64,000 nt of DNA from Isoetes taiwanensis. Lineage: Eukaryota > Streptophyta > Lycopodiopsida > Isoetales > Isoetaceae. The position numbers were made by a program, and so were the translations under genes. Positions 22,641-35,049 of the stretch are shown in pieces; the stretch's first letter is position 1; each line of letters starts with the position of its first letter. The notes beneath the pieces were generated by a model, which was not told the DNA's origin, ran no database searches, and saw nothing but the letters and a program-made list of their open reading frames with translations. Location: assembly GCA_021234155.1 (NCBI GenBank), contig JAJEKV010000019.1, positions 4,256,356-4,320,355 of the forward strand, given 5' to 3'.

Positions 22641-23329
22641 TCATTCATCTATTTTGGGACTATGCCTATTCCAAAATCGCGCCAAATAAGCATTATTTTC
22701 AAGGCATCTAGTGTTTTTGAACACCTTTTTTTAGTTATACAAAACCCTAGTGTATGTTGCATTTTTAGTTCTTTTTTCAATTTACTTCAAATTAAGGCTA
22801 GGGAAGGACTTATGTATTTTAAATTACAATATGAGATATATAGGATCACAACAAAAATATACATGAAATAGCAATTGCAGAGGTTAAAACATTAGAAAGG
22901 TCGGGCTCCACTTCTTGGCGTTAATGGATGGGATGCCACATTATGTGATATGACTGCATGAGATGGCATATCCTGATTTGTCCTACCAATTTTAAAAGAG
23001 AGGGATGAAATTAATAAAACTTGGTGAGATGGGTAGTGCATTGAATTCTCACGGTAGGGGCTGGTCATACTGAGACCGTGCTCCCCATTGTTTTATCACA
23101 ATGGGCACCATGTCTTAAGTCCAAAGAATCTTCAAAATGTTGAAAGAATTTTGCAAATCTTGGAAATATTTGAGAATCGCAGGGAATCTGCACGATAGTG
23201 GTTGAACACTAGGAAATATGTTGGATAGGCTATGGCCAAATATGGATTCATCCTTTATGTGTATGGACCACAAATGAGATCGAATATTGCAACCTGGCAT
23301 GATTCAACATGTTGCTAGTTTGGCATAAT
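22641..23329. other. AT-rich spacer
   Basis: No gene seen. Around 23020-23080 the sequence ggtgagatgggtagtgcattg has an A-box-like look, but no B box follows at the right distance, so I do not call a SINE here. Confidence 0.4.
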
Positions 23330-23660
23330 ACCATTAGCTATTACTTGGCCTTGGCATATCACTAAATAGCTGGAAAAGGTAAATCTATTGACAAGTGGCC
23401 AAGAAGAGTCAATTATGTTACAATATCATACATGAAACGATAAAGGTCCGAATGAATCAAAGATCTTATTCAAGATATTCAGGTGGGAGTTGTAAATGGT
23501 CATGCAGTATGTCTTGGAGCACTATGAATAGCTGCGACAGGCAAAAGATTGTAACATATGATAAGGTGACATTAGTTGGGGATAAAAAGTCTAGAACCTG
23601 TTGAATTCTAAGACTCGACAATTTGGATTCTTCAGTTATTATTCTAGGGATGGATTTGTG
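23330..23660. repeat. Copy 1 of a dispersed duplication (partner 25325-25690)
   Basis: About 330 bp sharing tattcaRKtgggagttgtaaatggtcatg, aaaagattg, gaggtgacattagtYRggg and cttgttgaattctRagactc with 25325-25690. The partner copy lies directly upstream of the plantacyanin promoter. Identity by eye is about 75-80% with indels. Confidence 0.75.
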
Positions 23661-23928
23661 CATAAATTTCTAATGTGAGTATTCAATGCCCTTTGGAATA
23701 TTCCAAAGGTATCGAGAAAACACATCCTAAAGAAGAATAGAATAGATTTCTTAACGTCCACGAAGACCACAAAGAAGGGGAACATGAAGGGGACATAAAG
23801 CACATTGGTAGTTTAGAGATAATGAAAGCACATTTCAAATGGTTAGACAATCGTCTCATAATGTCGTAACTTAAAAAGCTTTGTGATGTGAGTAAAACTT
23901 TTAAGCATGATCTACGCCGAGGGAAATA

Positions 23929-24255
23929 TTGGCTCCCGAAAGGGGGTTGGATTCCAAAAAACGGCGAGCCAAATATGCCGTGCATAGTTTATTATAAAAT
24001 GAGAATCAACTTTATAATAGTAATGTTGCGTGGCACAGATGGTTAATTCATTTGGTTTTCAACTTCTTTGTGCGAGTTCGAGCCCATCTTTTAATATTTT
24101 TTTTAACTTTGAGGGTATTCGACTTGTGGAATAAGTTTTAACTTTGGGGGTATTCGACTTGTAGAATAAGTGTGCATGCCGAAACCACGAGTCTAATACC
24201 CCCTATTCCACGAGTCAAATACCCCCCTGGAATCCAAGTCCAAATGGGGAGCCAA
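23929..24255. mobile_element. Fold-back MITE carrying a tRNA-like SINE piece
   Basis: A 327-bp element. The left end ttggctcccgaaagggggtt and the reverse complement of the right end, ttggctccccatttggactt, form imperfect TIRs that both continue ggattcc. TA flanks it on both sides (23927-23928, 24256-24257); an alternative 4-bp duplication AAAT is equally possible. TA would point to Tc1/mariner. A second inner inverted repeat (gggggtattcgacttgtagaa at about 24144 and its complement near 24230) makes the right half self-complementary. Confidence 0.6.
24028..24112 (+). repeat. tRNA-derived SINE fragment
   Basis: The sequence tggcacagatgg is a good polymerase III A box, and gcgagttcgagccc about 35 bases later is a good B box, followed by an AT/T-rich tail (aatattttttttaac). 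This is the tRNA-related head of a SINE or a tRNA relic, and it lies within the fold-back MITE. Confidence 0.6.
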
Positions 24256-24322
24256 TAAATGCACCAGATCTACTCATATTGATGCCAATTGCAAAGAAGA
24301 TTCATGCACCAAAAGAATGGAG

Positions 24323-25293
24323 CAAGCCTTAAATTTGAAATGTTTGGTATCATTCTTGGGGGTCCTAGCCATGCAGAGAAGGGCTAAAATTTTTTAGACA
24401 TTTTTAAGAACGGCAAGGGAAAAAAATTACCATTCAATAGAAAAGCTTAGGAAAAAGTTGCCCTTCAATAGAATGGCCATGCTTATGAAAAAAAATTATT
24501 GCTTACATTATATATTTTTCTGTTTATACTTACACTTTTATTTGTTATTCTTCTTGACCAAAACAAACAACATTTGATATTCAAATTTTTTAACAATCTC
24601 CTCCTCAACAAATGCATTTATTAAAATTGACTAATTGGCAAGACAAGTAAATGCAAAAAAAAAAAAACAATAGAATGGAAAGAATTTTTCTTTCCTCATT
24701 TCCTTTTCTTTCCCACCTAGCGTCGAGCTTCATCATCTGCATGCAATTTGATATGCAGTTTGATCTGAATCCGACCAACTCGGCTAATCAGCTTCAGAGC
24801 CCACTCAACACAGAGGAATTTCAAGGCACGTCGTCTTTTGAACATATTTACTTTCATTTTTGAATGAACAACTCTGTTTTTTTGAAAAAGATTTTTGATT
24901 TTCAATGGCAAATCGCATATAATGTTTTTTCCCTTATTTCTTGCATTGTCAATGGCAATATGTCAATGTGAAATATATTATATTACTAAGTCTATGAGTT
25001 ATTTTGGATCTTTTTTTGTAGTTATATTTATTAAAAGTTAAAATATATTATCCATAATTTCGATGTTTTTTCCTTTTCTTCGTTTGGGTCCATAGGCACT
25101 GCAGTTGATCTCTTAGAACACATTCTATTCTATTCTATTCTTATAATTTTTATAGTTTAAGCTTTGAATGTCTTTCAAAAACTTGGACATGCAAAAGAAT
25201 GGCATGCCAAAATTTTGCCCTTCAAATTGAATGGCAAGTTAAAAAATTGCCCTTCAAACAAATACTAGGGGTCCCATTCAAATTTAAGGCTTG
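24323..25293. mobile_element. hAT-type non-autonomous transposon, 971 bp
   Basis: A perfect 8-bp target duplication gaatggag flanks the element (24315-24322 and 25294-25301), the signature of the hAT superfamily. The ends are inverted repeats: left caagccttaaatttgaa, right its complement ttcaaatttaaggcttg. Subterminal motifs with ttgcccttcaa and gaatggc recur in both halves. There is no transposase ORF, so it depends on a partner in trans. Confidence 0.85.
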
Positions 25294-25324
25294 GAATGGA
25301 GCTTACTCTATTAATACCAATCAA

Positions 25325-25690
25325 TAGTTATTACTTAGTGTTGACATAAAGAAGCAACACGACGATAACACTAAATATGGAAAAAGGTAAATATCTAGAC
25401 ATGTGGCCAAAGAGAGTCAACAACAGTGTAATGACACGAAACAATAATGGTCAAAATGAATCGAAGATTCGGTGTCAAGATATTCAATTGGGAGTTGTAA
25501 ATGGTCATGTTAAGCGGTATGGATTTTTCTTGGAGCATTATGAGTAAGTGCACCACACCAAAAGATTGACAAATGTGATGAGGTGACATTAGTCAGGGGT
25601 AAAAGTCTACAGCTTGTTGAATTCTGAGACTCTGGGCGCGAGACTGGGGTTGAGCTGCAATATGGATTCTTCATCTATTGGTGTAGGGGT
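25325..25690. repeat. Copy 2 of a dispersed duplication, upstream of plantacyanin
   Basis: Partner of 23330-23660. It includes gtctacagcttgttgaattctgagactc and an extra gggcgcgagactggggttgagctg stretch not present in copy 1. Its end lies about 300 bp upstream of the plantacyanin start, so it may contribute upstream regulatory sequence. Confidence 0.72.
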
Positions 25691-25943
25691 GGATATCATG
25701 TGCAAAGTGGGGTGAAAATTGAAAATAAAAAATAAAAGCAAAGGAGGAACATGTGAGAAGAAGAGTAAAATACAAATACATGAATAGGCTAGTGATGTTG
25801 ACGAAGAAAAAATAGCCCACAACACAAAGGCAGTAAATGCATAGCACATTTTCATACCACGTTTGGGAACCAAAAAAATCCAGGCCCTCGATCGGCACGG
25901 ACGAGCATCGGGGCCGTTGCTACAGTCCTGTGTTTTTTTGCAG

Positions 25944-25951
25944 TATAAATA
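25944..25951 (+). promoter_or_regulatory. TATA box of the plantacyanin gene
   Basis: TATAAATA lies 36 bases before the ATG at 25987, in a typical plant context (gcagtataaataggcag). This leaves a very short 5' UTR. About 85 bases upstream is ccacgt, an ACGT-core element at about 25858-25863. Confidence 0.75.
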
Positions 25952-25986
25952 GGCAGAACAGAGACGAAGATGCTCCAAGCTTAAAT

Positions 25987-26525
25987 ATGGCAGTTCCGAA
26001 GTATGTGGTTTTGGCTATGGCGGTCGTTGCATTAGCCACTGCAGCAAGCGCCAAAACTGTTGCGGTCGGAGGAGCCCAACAATGGACCTATGGATTTGAC
26101 TATCCTTCTTGGGCATCCAAGATCAGGTTCTCTGTTGGAGATGCATTGGGTATTTTTTCTTCTCCCATTCTGTTCCATATATTTCTTCTTCATTGTCTCC
26201 AATATTTCTTCTTCCTTGCTCAATATTTCTTCTTCATTGTCTCCAATATTTCTTCTTAGGTTTACCATACTAATGCCCCTTCCTTTGGGCAGTTTTCAAG
26301 TACAGCCCTTCCGGTATTCCACATAATGTTTACCTCCTGAAAGGCAAAACCCAGTACCTCAACTGTGACTTTAAAGGCGCTGTTTTACTAGCAGGAACAT
26401 CTGCTGGATCTCCAGGTTTTAAGTATGTTTTGAAGCAGAAAAAAACTTACTATTTTGCCTGTGGTATTGGGAATGGCTCTCACTGCAAAAACGGATCTAT
26501 GAAGTTTGCAGCTACTCCTCGATAA
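25987..26525 (+). CDS. Plantacyanin (secreted blue-copper protein), one intron
   Basis: Exons 25987-26149 and 26293-26525 (GT/AG, phase 1) encode 131 aa. Residues 1-22 are a signal peptide ending ASA, so the mature protein starts KTVAVGG and acts in the cell wall. The phytocyanin domain follows: WTYGFDYPSW, then FSVGDALVFKYSPSGIPHNV with the first copper His. Cys and His come in YYFACGIGNGSHCKNGSM, with a Met ligand near the end. The His-Cys-His-Met set and the lack of a GPI tail or Pro-rich stalk define a plantacyanin rather than an uclacyanin or stellacyanin. A Cys pair for the disulfide is present (NCDF and HCKN). Plantacyanins are linked to electron transfer and to pollen-tube/reproductive functions in seed plants; the role here is unknown. 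Confidence 0.92.
26150..26292 (+). other. Plantacyanin intron with internal repeats
   Basis: A 143-bp intron located in the conserved VGD-x-L-x-F position typical of phytocyanin genes. It holds two to three imperfect copies of tcttcattgtctccaatatttcttctt, which make it highly T-rich. The acceptor is tttgggcag at 26284-26292. Confidence 0.85.
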
Positions 26526-26640
26526 ATGTCAGGGAAGAACCAGTGCATAAAATGAGTATATACATGGACACATGAACATGATTTGCTTCATGGGTGTCCT
26601 TTTGTTCTTTTGCTTTTGATGCCCTTTTTGTGGCATCTTC

Positions 26641-26646
26641 AATAAA
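26641..26646 (+). terminator. Poly(A) signal of plantacyanin
   Basis: AATAAA lies 116 bases after the stop codon, after a T-rich 3' UTR. The sequence just after it is the start of the segment that recurs at 29665. Confidence 0.65.
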
Positions 26647-26650
26647 CCAA

Positions 26651-27305
26651 CCTGTTGAACCTTAAATTTTAATTATTTGTTGTCAGTGTATCTGCTCGAT
26701 ACTGCTGCTAGTGCCTAGTCTGTCTGTCTGTAGCAGGAAGGTTTTGTGGTTTGTTTTTTGTGGTGATGATAATGACTGCTTTTTGAATAGCACGCTTTTA
26801 CTCGTTTTGTTGACATTAAAGACTTTGGCACAACCATGAACGACTATGGAACTATAAGAAAGACACGTTTAAGATACCCATATTCTCTTTCACAAGATTT
26901 TCATGTATTTTTCTATAAAGACATACAAATTTCCAGTTGGAGATTTGAAAGATCACACTATTTGGAGGAACATTTGGAGGAACATTAGGAGACTCGAGAC
27001 TTGAAAGATCCGGACTATTTAGGTTGCCACCCCTTAGAATTAAATTCTCCTAATCAAATTTTAAGCACTTGAAAATTTTAGTCCAAAGTTATTTGTTTAT
27101 AAAATTCGACTCTGCCACCACCCATTGCCTACCCGCTCACTAGGCCACCACTAGGCACTTACCCGCGTAAAAGAACGAGCCTTTTTATGTGAGGGAGATG
27201 GCTCTGATGGCGCATGTGAATCCAACCTAAGTGATGTCGCCAGTAGTAGCTTACTAGAAAATGGTCGGATAAATGACAGATTGGCCAAATTTCAAGGCGC
27301 TTTAA
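26651..27305. repeat. Copy 1 of a duplicated 3' flank (partner 29665-30273)
   Basis: About 655 bp, beginning just past the poly(A) signal, repeated 3 kb downstream with high identity (for example gacattaaagactttggcac and the following acaaccatgaacgactatgg). It contains gaaagatcYggactatttag modules that themselves repeat, and near its end a Harbinger-like MITE terminus (cgcatgtgaatccaacctaa, about 27209). Confidence 0.88.
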
Positions 27306-29664
27306 AATTTCGCTGAGGAACTTTTGTCATCTGAAAATTTTGTTTTAGCAGGAATTTTCTTCACAAAATACGCTCCAAATCAATTGTCTATCAAGATACA
27401 CAACACCATCACCAATCGCCTTGCCCCATCTAAAACATTGCATGTGATGAGCCCCTCCCTGATAATCATTGAGCAAGAAGCTGGAATGCTATGGCAAGCT
27501 TATCGGTGTGGCCGACGTTGATAACCAGAAATGCATGATTGAGGCTGTATATCCGAGACATATTTTTGGTTACCAGTCGAGGCAGAGACAGATAACCACC
27601 TTATTAGTCTTATATGGGTGGAAAAGTACTGGTAACTAGTTATCAGTACTCCTGCATCAATAAGTTAACCAAAAACAAGGACTCTCTCTTTACACACATG
27701 AGTCCAATAAGGTGTGTTAAGACTTCCTCAAGAGCATTTGAGGTCTTCTACCCCCCCCCACCTTGGGGGTTGTCCCCAACCCCACTCCACCAAAAAAAAA
27801 AGAAAAAAAAGAAAAAAAAACACTTTCCACTCCCTCCCAACTCCCCACTTCTTCAAGTTTTGAATTGTATCCTGCACTCTTTGCAATGAAACATGTTGTC
27901 AACACCTGCGATGTTAAGCAGCCGCTAGTAATGGACATTTGAGATTTTCTAATCAAGTTCAGCATCTTCTACTTCACTAGTTCCTTCATGTGAAGGGGTT
28001 CGTTTTTTTCTTGCAGATGACACTAACTTATGTCAAAGAAAGAGTAACGTAACTGCTTTTGCCTCATGCTAGGTGCTTTTCTTTGATAGAAAAGCAATGG
28101 AGAATTTCTAGCAAAGCTAAACCCATTCGAACAATTTTTAAACATCTAAAATAATCATGTAAGAAATTGACAATATTTATCATCTCTAAGAATAGAATAG
28201 AAAATTTTAAAATAAAGCATGTATATAGCAGTAAAATATTACTCTCTCTCTCTCTCAACGCTTTTCGATGTAAATTCACTATGGAATAATGGTTGTTGAG
28301 GATTAAGTACTTCTGGAGGAGAATGAACAACATATCGCTCCGGAAGATTCTTTTGATAATCGATAGAAGACTATCATGATAATCAGCTGCAACAATTTAG
28401 GCAGTTGAAACCTAAATTGGCTAGTTCTGATTGTAGATAATCCTCTCTAGCCATGATTTAAGGGGGTCAATGTGCAATGACCTAGCAACAAGGGTTATTG
28501 AACATAACATGAGAGAGGGGAGCATTAAACCCCTCTTAGTCCGTCAAGGTCAAGGTCTTTGTCGTCGCACATTTTGCATCAATAGATTGCATGTCACACA
28601 AAGACTACTTAAATATACAAGAAATTTATCGCGGCAGCCAAGGCCGCCGCGAACATTTCTCTTCGTTGAACATTATGTTAATACAAAATGATGCCAGTTA
28701 TGACATGCGAAAGTAGAAACAATTGCTAATGCCTATGCTTGGAAAATTGGAACCTCTATGTGCGATGGAACATCCAATAATAGACAAAAGCGTAAAATAT
28801 TCTTTGGCGAATATATACCTTTGAAATCCAAGGCCAATAACTAATGTTTTTATGCTTCACTTAGTAAGACTACATCATAGTGTCACATGTCAATGACGGA
28901 TTGTTAAATTTTTTGTTTGCTAAATATATCACTTAAGTTGTTTTGCTTTCTCAAGACACTAAGTATTAGTTGGCATTTTGTTAAGACGGATGGGACAGAG
29001 GCCAGCTTATCTGTGCGATCATGTTTTGTGTGTCTTGAAGACCCAAATGGCCACCAATATATAATCCTATTCTTGCGTCATTGCTCTGCATTTCTAGGTG
29101 GAAGAACTACACTTGCCAGACTATCATGGTAAATAATTAAGAATATTGATGAACAAAGTAAGAAGCCAACTGTGGATATATTATTATTTGGCACATGAAG
29201 TCGTATGTTTCTTCAGTAAATGAAAAATAGTCTCCCAATGACATCTACCATCAGGTGCTTCTTGTGCATTGACAATATCTGAAACAAAGCAGCCAATGTA
29301 AGTGATTATGAAAACTTGATGTATGCCAAATTATATAAATATCTACGTTTTAATTTCAGTAGTACACGAAACAACATATCTTCTAAACCCATCATCTTCT
29401 AGCACTATGCTCAACAACCACTCATTTCTTGCATTGATGCACATAAGTTCTAAACAATAATGCAAAAGTCAACTTTTGTATGCGCTTTATGAAGAACAAA
29501 AGACCATGAGAAGTACCATGGAAAGGCTCTTTATGTCTAAGCAACATGATAAATGGTCGGCAAAAATTAATTCTGGCCATCAATATACAATCAAGTTCTA
29601 TTTTTGCATAATAGTTATGGATTACTAGGCGACAGAACTACTATCTCTACATTATCATTATCTA
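27306..29664. other. Spacer between the duplicated flanks; decayed coding traces
   Basis: There is an A-rich low-complexity tract at 27794-27830 and a (CT)n tract at about 28240-28256. At 28690-28840 the plus strand reads AYAWKIGTSMCDGTSNNRQK and continues RKIFFGEYIPLKSK, which looks coding but is too short to classify. Similar sentences around 29030-29120 and 29545-29650 suggest a diverged duplication. No intact gene is visible, and I found no second plantacyanin exon upstream of the copied 3' flank. Confidence 0.4.
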
Positions 29665-30273
29665 CCTGTTAAACCTTAAATTTTAATTATTTATTGTCAG
29701 TGTATCTGCTTGATGCTGCTGCTAGTGCTTAGTCTGTCTGCCTGTAGCAGGAAGGTTTTGTGGTTTGTTTTTTGTGATGATGATAATGACTATTGAGTAG
29801 CACGCTTTTACTCGTTTTGTTGACATTAAAGACTTTGGCACAACCATGAACGACTATGGAACTATAAGAAAGACACGTTTAAGGGACCCATATTCTCTTT
29901 CACAAGATTTTCATGTATTTTTCTATGAAGACATAGAAATTTTCAGTTAGAGATTTGAAAGATCATACTATTTAGAGGAACATTAGGAGACTGGAGACTT
30001 GAAAGATCCGGACTATTTAGGTTGCCACCCCTTAGGATTAAATTCTCTGAATCAAATTTTAATCACATGAAAATTTTAGTCGAAAGTTACTTGTTAATAA
30101 AATTTGACTCCGCCGCTCGTTGCCTACCCACTCCCTGGGCCATCATCAGGCACTTACCCACGTAATGGCTCTGATGGTGCATGTGAATCCAGCCTAATTG
30201 GTGTCGTAAGTAGTAGCTTACCAGAAAATGGTTGGATAATTGCCGGATTGGCCAAATTTCAAAGTGCTTTGAA
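29665..30273. repeat. Copy 2 of the plantacyanin 3' flank
   Basis: Matches 26651-27305, including ggaaggttttgtggtttgtt, tgacattaaagactttggca and a MITE end gtgcatgtgaatccagcctaa at about 30177-30197. A further 70-bp piece (gaggaacattaggagactgaag) is repeated again at 30282-30345. Confidence 0.88.
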
Positions 30274-32196
30274 AGATTAGACTATTTAGAGGAACATTAG
30301 GAGACTGAAGACTTGAAAGATCCGGACTCTTTAGGTTGCCTAAATTCTCCTAATAAAAAAAATTTTAGTCCAAAGTTAAACCATCATTCAAGTAAATTGG
30401 GATTATGTCTTGATTTTGGGATACATTTGTAATTGCAATTTTTTAGTAACTTGACCCAAGTCACTACACTTTAACATATAATCACATACCTTAAGATAAA
30501 TTCACACCTTAACTTCAAATTATCAAAATCATATATCACACTTCTCAAGTAGTACACAACTTTTATTAACTGTGATTGATACATAGTAATGAAGAAAATA
30601 TATTTATATAGTTTTTCATTTTTCTACCAGCATCCCCAAGGATATGATAGCCTTATTCCTTACATCCTGAGGTATTGTAACTCTCGCTGTTTTACTTGGA
30701 ATAGTTTTTGGAGTCCACGAATACAATACGGTTTCAATGTCTAGCCAAAGATCAGGGTCACTAGGATTTCTCCTCCACCTCTTTGTCCAACAATCTGAAT
30801 ATCTTTCTTTATCGGTGACATTGCTCAACTGATGTACTGGACACCACCATTCCATGCGCACCTTATTGAAGTTAACATCACCTTCTTCTTTGCAAATATC
30901 CGAGATGGTGTATCCCAACCACACTGGATAGGTCTCTAGATCTGCTGGTTTTACTACTACAAATTGGTGGCACTCCATGTCAGTAGAAGGTTCATAACAA
31001 TCCACACCTAGATATTTTGGCCTATCCTTCTTAGGACCAACATAGTGTTTATCGGATTGAGGAGGAGCATATGCCTTAACAATGCTACTAATGGCACCAT
31101 CATCTTCGTCAGCACCAGTTAATGTTTTCCACCTACTTTTAGGGAACCACCCTTCTTTCAGCTCTTCTGAGGATGTGTCTACCTCATCCAACAAGTTGAT
31201 CACCTTCTTCCAATAATCTATTAATGCACGATTAGTCTCATCCGAATTAGTTTGCCAATGCTTGATGTAGTCATTGATGCCATCCTTAGTCAATCCCAAT
31301 TGCTTCACTTCTTTGGTTGGTTTTAGAGCTTTTGGTTGACCAGGAGGTATCATAGGCTTGTCATTTGCATCCTGTGCCAAATTTCTGCCCCACCTCTCCA
31401 CTTCTCCTCTGAAGGTCTCATTTTCCATTGCATGATTGGAATATCTTCTCTCACCCAAAAAGTGAATTGAAGAGGTCTAGAATGACCTTCCATGTCGAGA
31501 GCATAACCATCTACAAAACTCTTCCAATCAGGCACTTCTTCCATGAGAGACCCTATAGGAGATGGAGTAGTACATCCACGAATATTTCCAATAGCCTAGG
31601 AAAGTTGGTAACTGTCTGCTGTCTCAATACATGACTATATTTTCCAAACAATGCATCCACATCCTCATGAGTATGTCCGGGCATTAGGAACCCCAAATTG
31701 ACTCTTTCAAAAATACCCACAGCTGTTAAGTAGGATATGAAAGAAAACATCCACCTGTTCTTATTTTGACCAGCACAATTATCAAGTTGCAAGAGGAGCT
31801 TTTTGGGCAGATCTCGAGGTTTAGCACGAGATATTGAAGCTCCAACATGTTCATTAGGTCCATGCCTCCTAAACCTTACCTTGTTAAGCTTTTCAATACT
31901 ATTAGGGGTTCCATCCAACAATGCACTATGTAGTGCCTGGCTAGCTGTAGGATCCTGGAGGTGACCATTGTAACCATTCTTATAGTTTCTTAACACTAGA
32001 GTTGTTACTGGAACTATTCTGGGTCATCCACCAGAATTGGTCCAGCATACCCTCTGCCACTTAAACCCAGGTATCTAACAAGAGAAATTTCCATTTCACA
32101 AGATACCACCACTTTTGGAATCTTCACTCGATTCTTTATGGCCATGGAGAATTTCATGACCAATAGATTTACTGATATGTTGTGGTGATTGCCCAA

Positions 32197-34560
32197 ACCT
32201 CATTGAATTCAGCAGTTTTTACGCCAGGCCAGAACTGCATTCTTCAAACTTTCTAGCATAAAGGGGTCCAAACGTTTCTAAAATTGAAAGTAATTGACGT
32301 TTTATGATAAAACATGTTGATTTGCATGTTTTCATGTTTCGTTGCTATTAGATGGCATTATATGAAGTCGTCAAACCATTTTTAGCTCAAAAAAGCTGTT
32401 TGAGGTTGTGAATTATTTCTCCTTTACTATAACAAGTTTTGACGTAAGACTTGCGGCCATAAGTTGTCAACTCTAAGAGCTATAGTCCAATAATTTTTTG
32501 AAATGTCTATAAGTCATGTTGATCTCAATTTTCACTAAAGAAGATTCGATACAGAATCCAGGACAAAAATAGAACTAACGTGGTTTAACTAAACTCATAT
32601 ATAAGCTTTCTAAGGGCAATAAATGATGCACTCCATTCATTCCACTTATACATTCATAATAAAGAATTTTATGAACTTAAATATGGTGAATAGCCATGTA
32701 TTCTTTACAAGAGTTTAGCTAAGGTAATAATACAAAAAACTCATCTTTTATGGTAGGCAATATTTTTTATGAATGTCACCCTTCCTTGGCAACATAGATC
32801 TTGAATTTCATGTTAAAGTAACATATTATGTACAAGATTTGATTTAAAATAGACATGGACCATTTCTGGTTTGTACTTAGGCTTGGCATATTTTAAAGCA
32901 AGATAGCATTCTTTTTCAACTCATGATTGACGAAACATGTGATAGAAGTTTAAAATATAGTTTGTATCGTCTTAGTGCAAAACACACGATGAAATCTTCT
33001 TATTTTTTACTATCGTAAACTTAGTACACATGTTTGCTGCTTAAGAGTTCCTACTTTAGGTATAATAATAATAACTTTAGCTTGTCTTTCATGATAGACT
33101 ATAATTTTTATGGGTTCAAGCTTCATTGACAACATAGATCTCCAATTTGATGTTAAAAATAGCATACTACTATATGTAAGATTTGAATATAAATGGGCAT
33201 GGACCATTATGGTCCACAATTAACGAATTGGGTATAGAATTAAATCTCTCTAATTATGATTACCAATTTTATTTATTGTTCATTTGTCACTTATACAATG
33301 ATATGGCGATTTTCTACCTTCTCTAACATAATTTTTGGAAGGGTGAGTGGAGATTCATATAGGTTCAGTTTGCTTGTGCTTCAACTTTACCATTAAATAA
33401 TGCAATTCTAGCAACCAACTAATTAAGATGAGGATGTTCTGGCTTCTTGAATGATCATAAGCCATGTGGACCAGCAATGGAAGGAATGAAGGAAGGAAGG
33501 AAGAAAATTTTAGCGTCCACGGAACCCAATCGGGTTATGGGAAACAGACATAGCAGTCTATCTTTATTTTTCATAGTTCTAGCTTTTTATATTTGTTTTT
33601 CGTTCTTTTGCATTGCTTCCACAACTTGAGAAGATAAAAAATACAAGTTTTGAGTTCACCATTCAATACATAGGTTTATGAAATCCATGGAACGCGTACT
33701 CTAACAGATAACTTGGAATGAACACTAGAAACTTAAGGCTAAACCTCAAGATCAAGAGCATTGATTATTTTTAATGAATAGAGTAGGTCATGAGGTGCTT
33801 ATATCCTGCAATTGAAACTGAAATTGATTAACATGAGGGAGTTCTTAATTTTAAAAAGAAGGTGGACCGGTAATGGTCTCAGGTAATACGAACATTTCTT
33901 GATTTCTTGAAAACAAACGCTATGCGTTTTTTATGTGTTTGTTTTTGGGGTGATTCCATATCGTGGTAACCTTTCATAATGTGATTTTTTTGCGGATGAC
34001 TTTGAATCATTTTACTCCTATATAGACATAAGTTATCATTCACTTGTAATTGGAAAAATAAAAGAAAATCAAAACCTCATCATCAAGGCTAATTGACATT
34101 TTTCTTAGATAAAGCAAGTTGTCTAATACTTATATTCAAAAATTTTGGGTCAAAATTCATTTTCCTACAAAAGTTAGAGATTTGATTTGGGAACAGCTTT
34201 CTGGAAACCAGTATTGGTTCACAGAAGACAAGCAGTAGTTTTGACCCTGTCATGTTCAAACAACCCTATCTCCCTTCTCAGACCTCGGATTGAGGTGCAG
34301 TTTTTTGTGCTTACTCTCTAACTCGTGTAGAAAAATACAAAAATAATGAAAAAAATCATAAAAATTGTCTTACCGAGACAGTTTTACTTTATCTAAACAT
34401 GTAGCGAAACAGACTTGACCCCCTTGGGTTTACCTAAGTGTAACTCTCATGAATGGGGACCAATAGATTTTTAGGTATTTTTCCCATGCAACATGACTGC
34501 CATATATTAACATATAAGAAGGTTTTGACTGATTATTGAACCCCTGATTTTATGTGAATT
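32197..34560. other. Non-coding insert or large intron in the DDE-like gene
   Basis: This AT-rich 2.4-kb block separates the first and second acidic motifs of the DDE-like gene. It contains an imperfect internal duplication: acaacatagatctYcaatttRatgttaaa plus gcatggaccat occurs around 32792-32865 and 33130-33215. No ORF of interest. I could not find terminal repeats that would make it a transposon, nor convincing splice sites. Confidence 0.4.
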
Positions 34561-35049
34561 TTAACGCGAACAGTGCAAATGCACCTTTTCTGGTACATCA
34601 TGTGACGACTCTAGTGCTAAACACCTCATGATACTCCCAATGTGAAAATCTGGACCATCACTCCACAACTCTAAACTGAAATGGCCATAGTAGGTCTGAG
34701 ACTGCCCATGCAAGATTGCCCCAGTCATTGAAATATGCAAAGGGTATAATCTTCCACATGACTTAGGTATGTACTTGAATTGTGGAAGACAAGTCTTCTG
34801 TTGGTCCATTTTATCATGTATAATACATAGATAGTTATTAGGTTCCATTGCAGATAAGGTCCTCCACATCCAATAAGTTGATCTACATGATAGTTGATCT
34901 GTCATATGGTCCTTCATATGTTCCCTTATCTTTGCCCTTAGACTTGGTTGCACAGTCTTATCTAGTGTCTCCTTCAGCTTAGCACATAAATTGCACTTTG
35001 CAAAGTTGTTTGAAGTTGCTATAGTCATATGCTTGAAATGCTTATTCCA

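Noticed and set aside
27717-27965. ORF with FFSFFSFFFGG on the minus strand
   Set aside because: It comes from an A-rich low-complexity tract, not a gene.
28630-28655. Possible further Helitron 3' hairpin (cgcggc...gccgcg)
   Set aside because: A stem exists, but no CTRR end follows at the required distance and the loop differs from CAACG.
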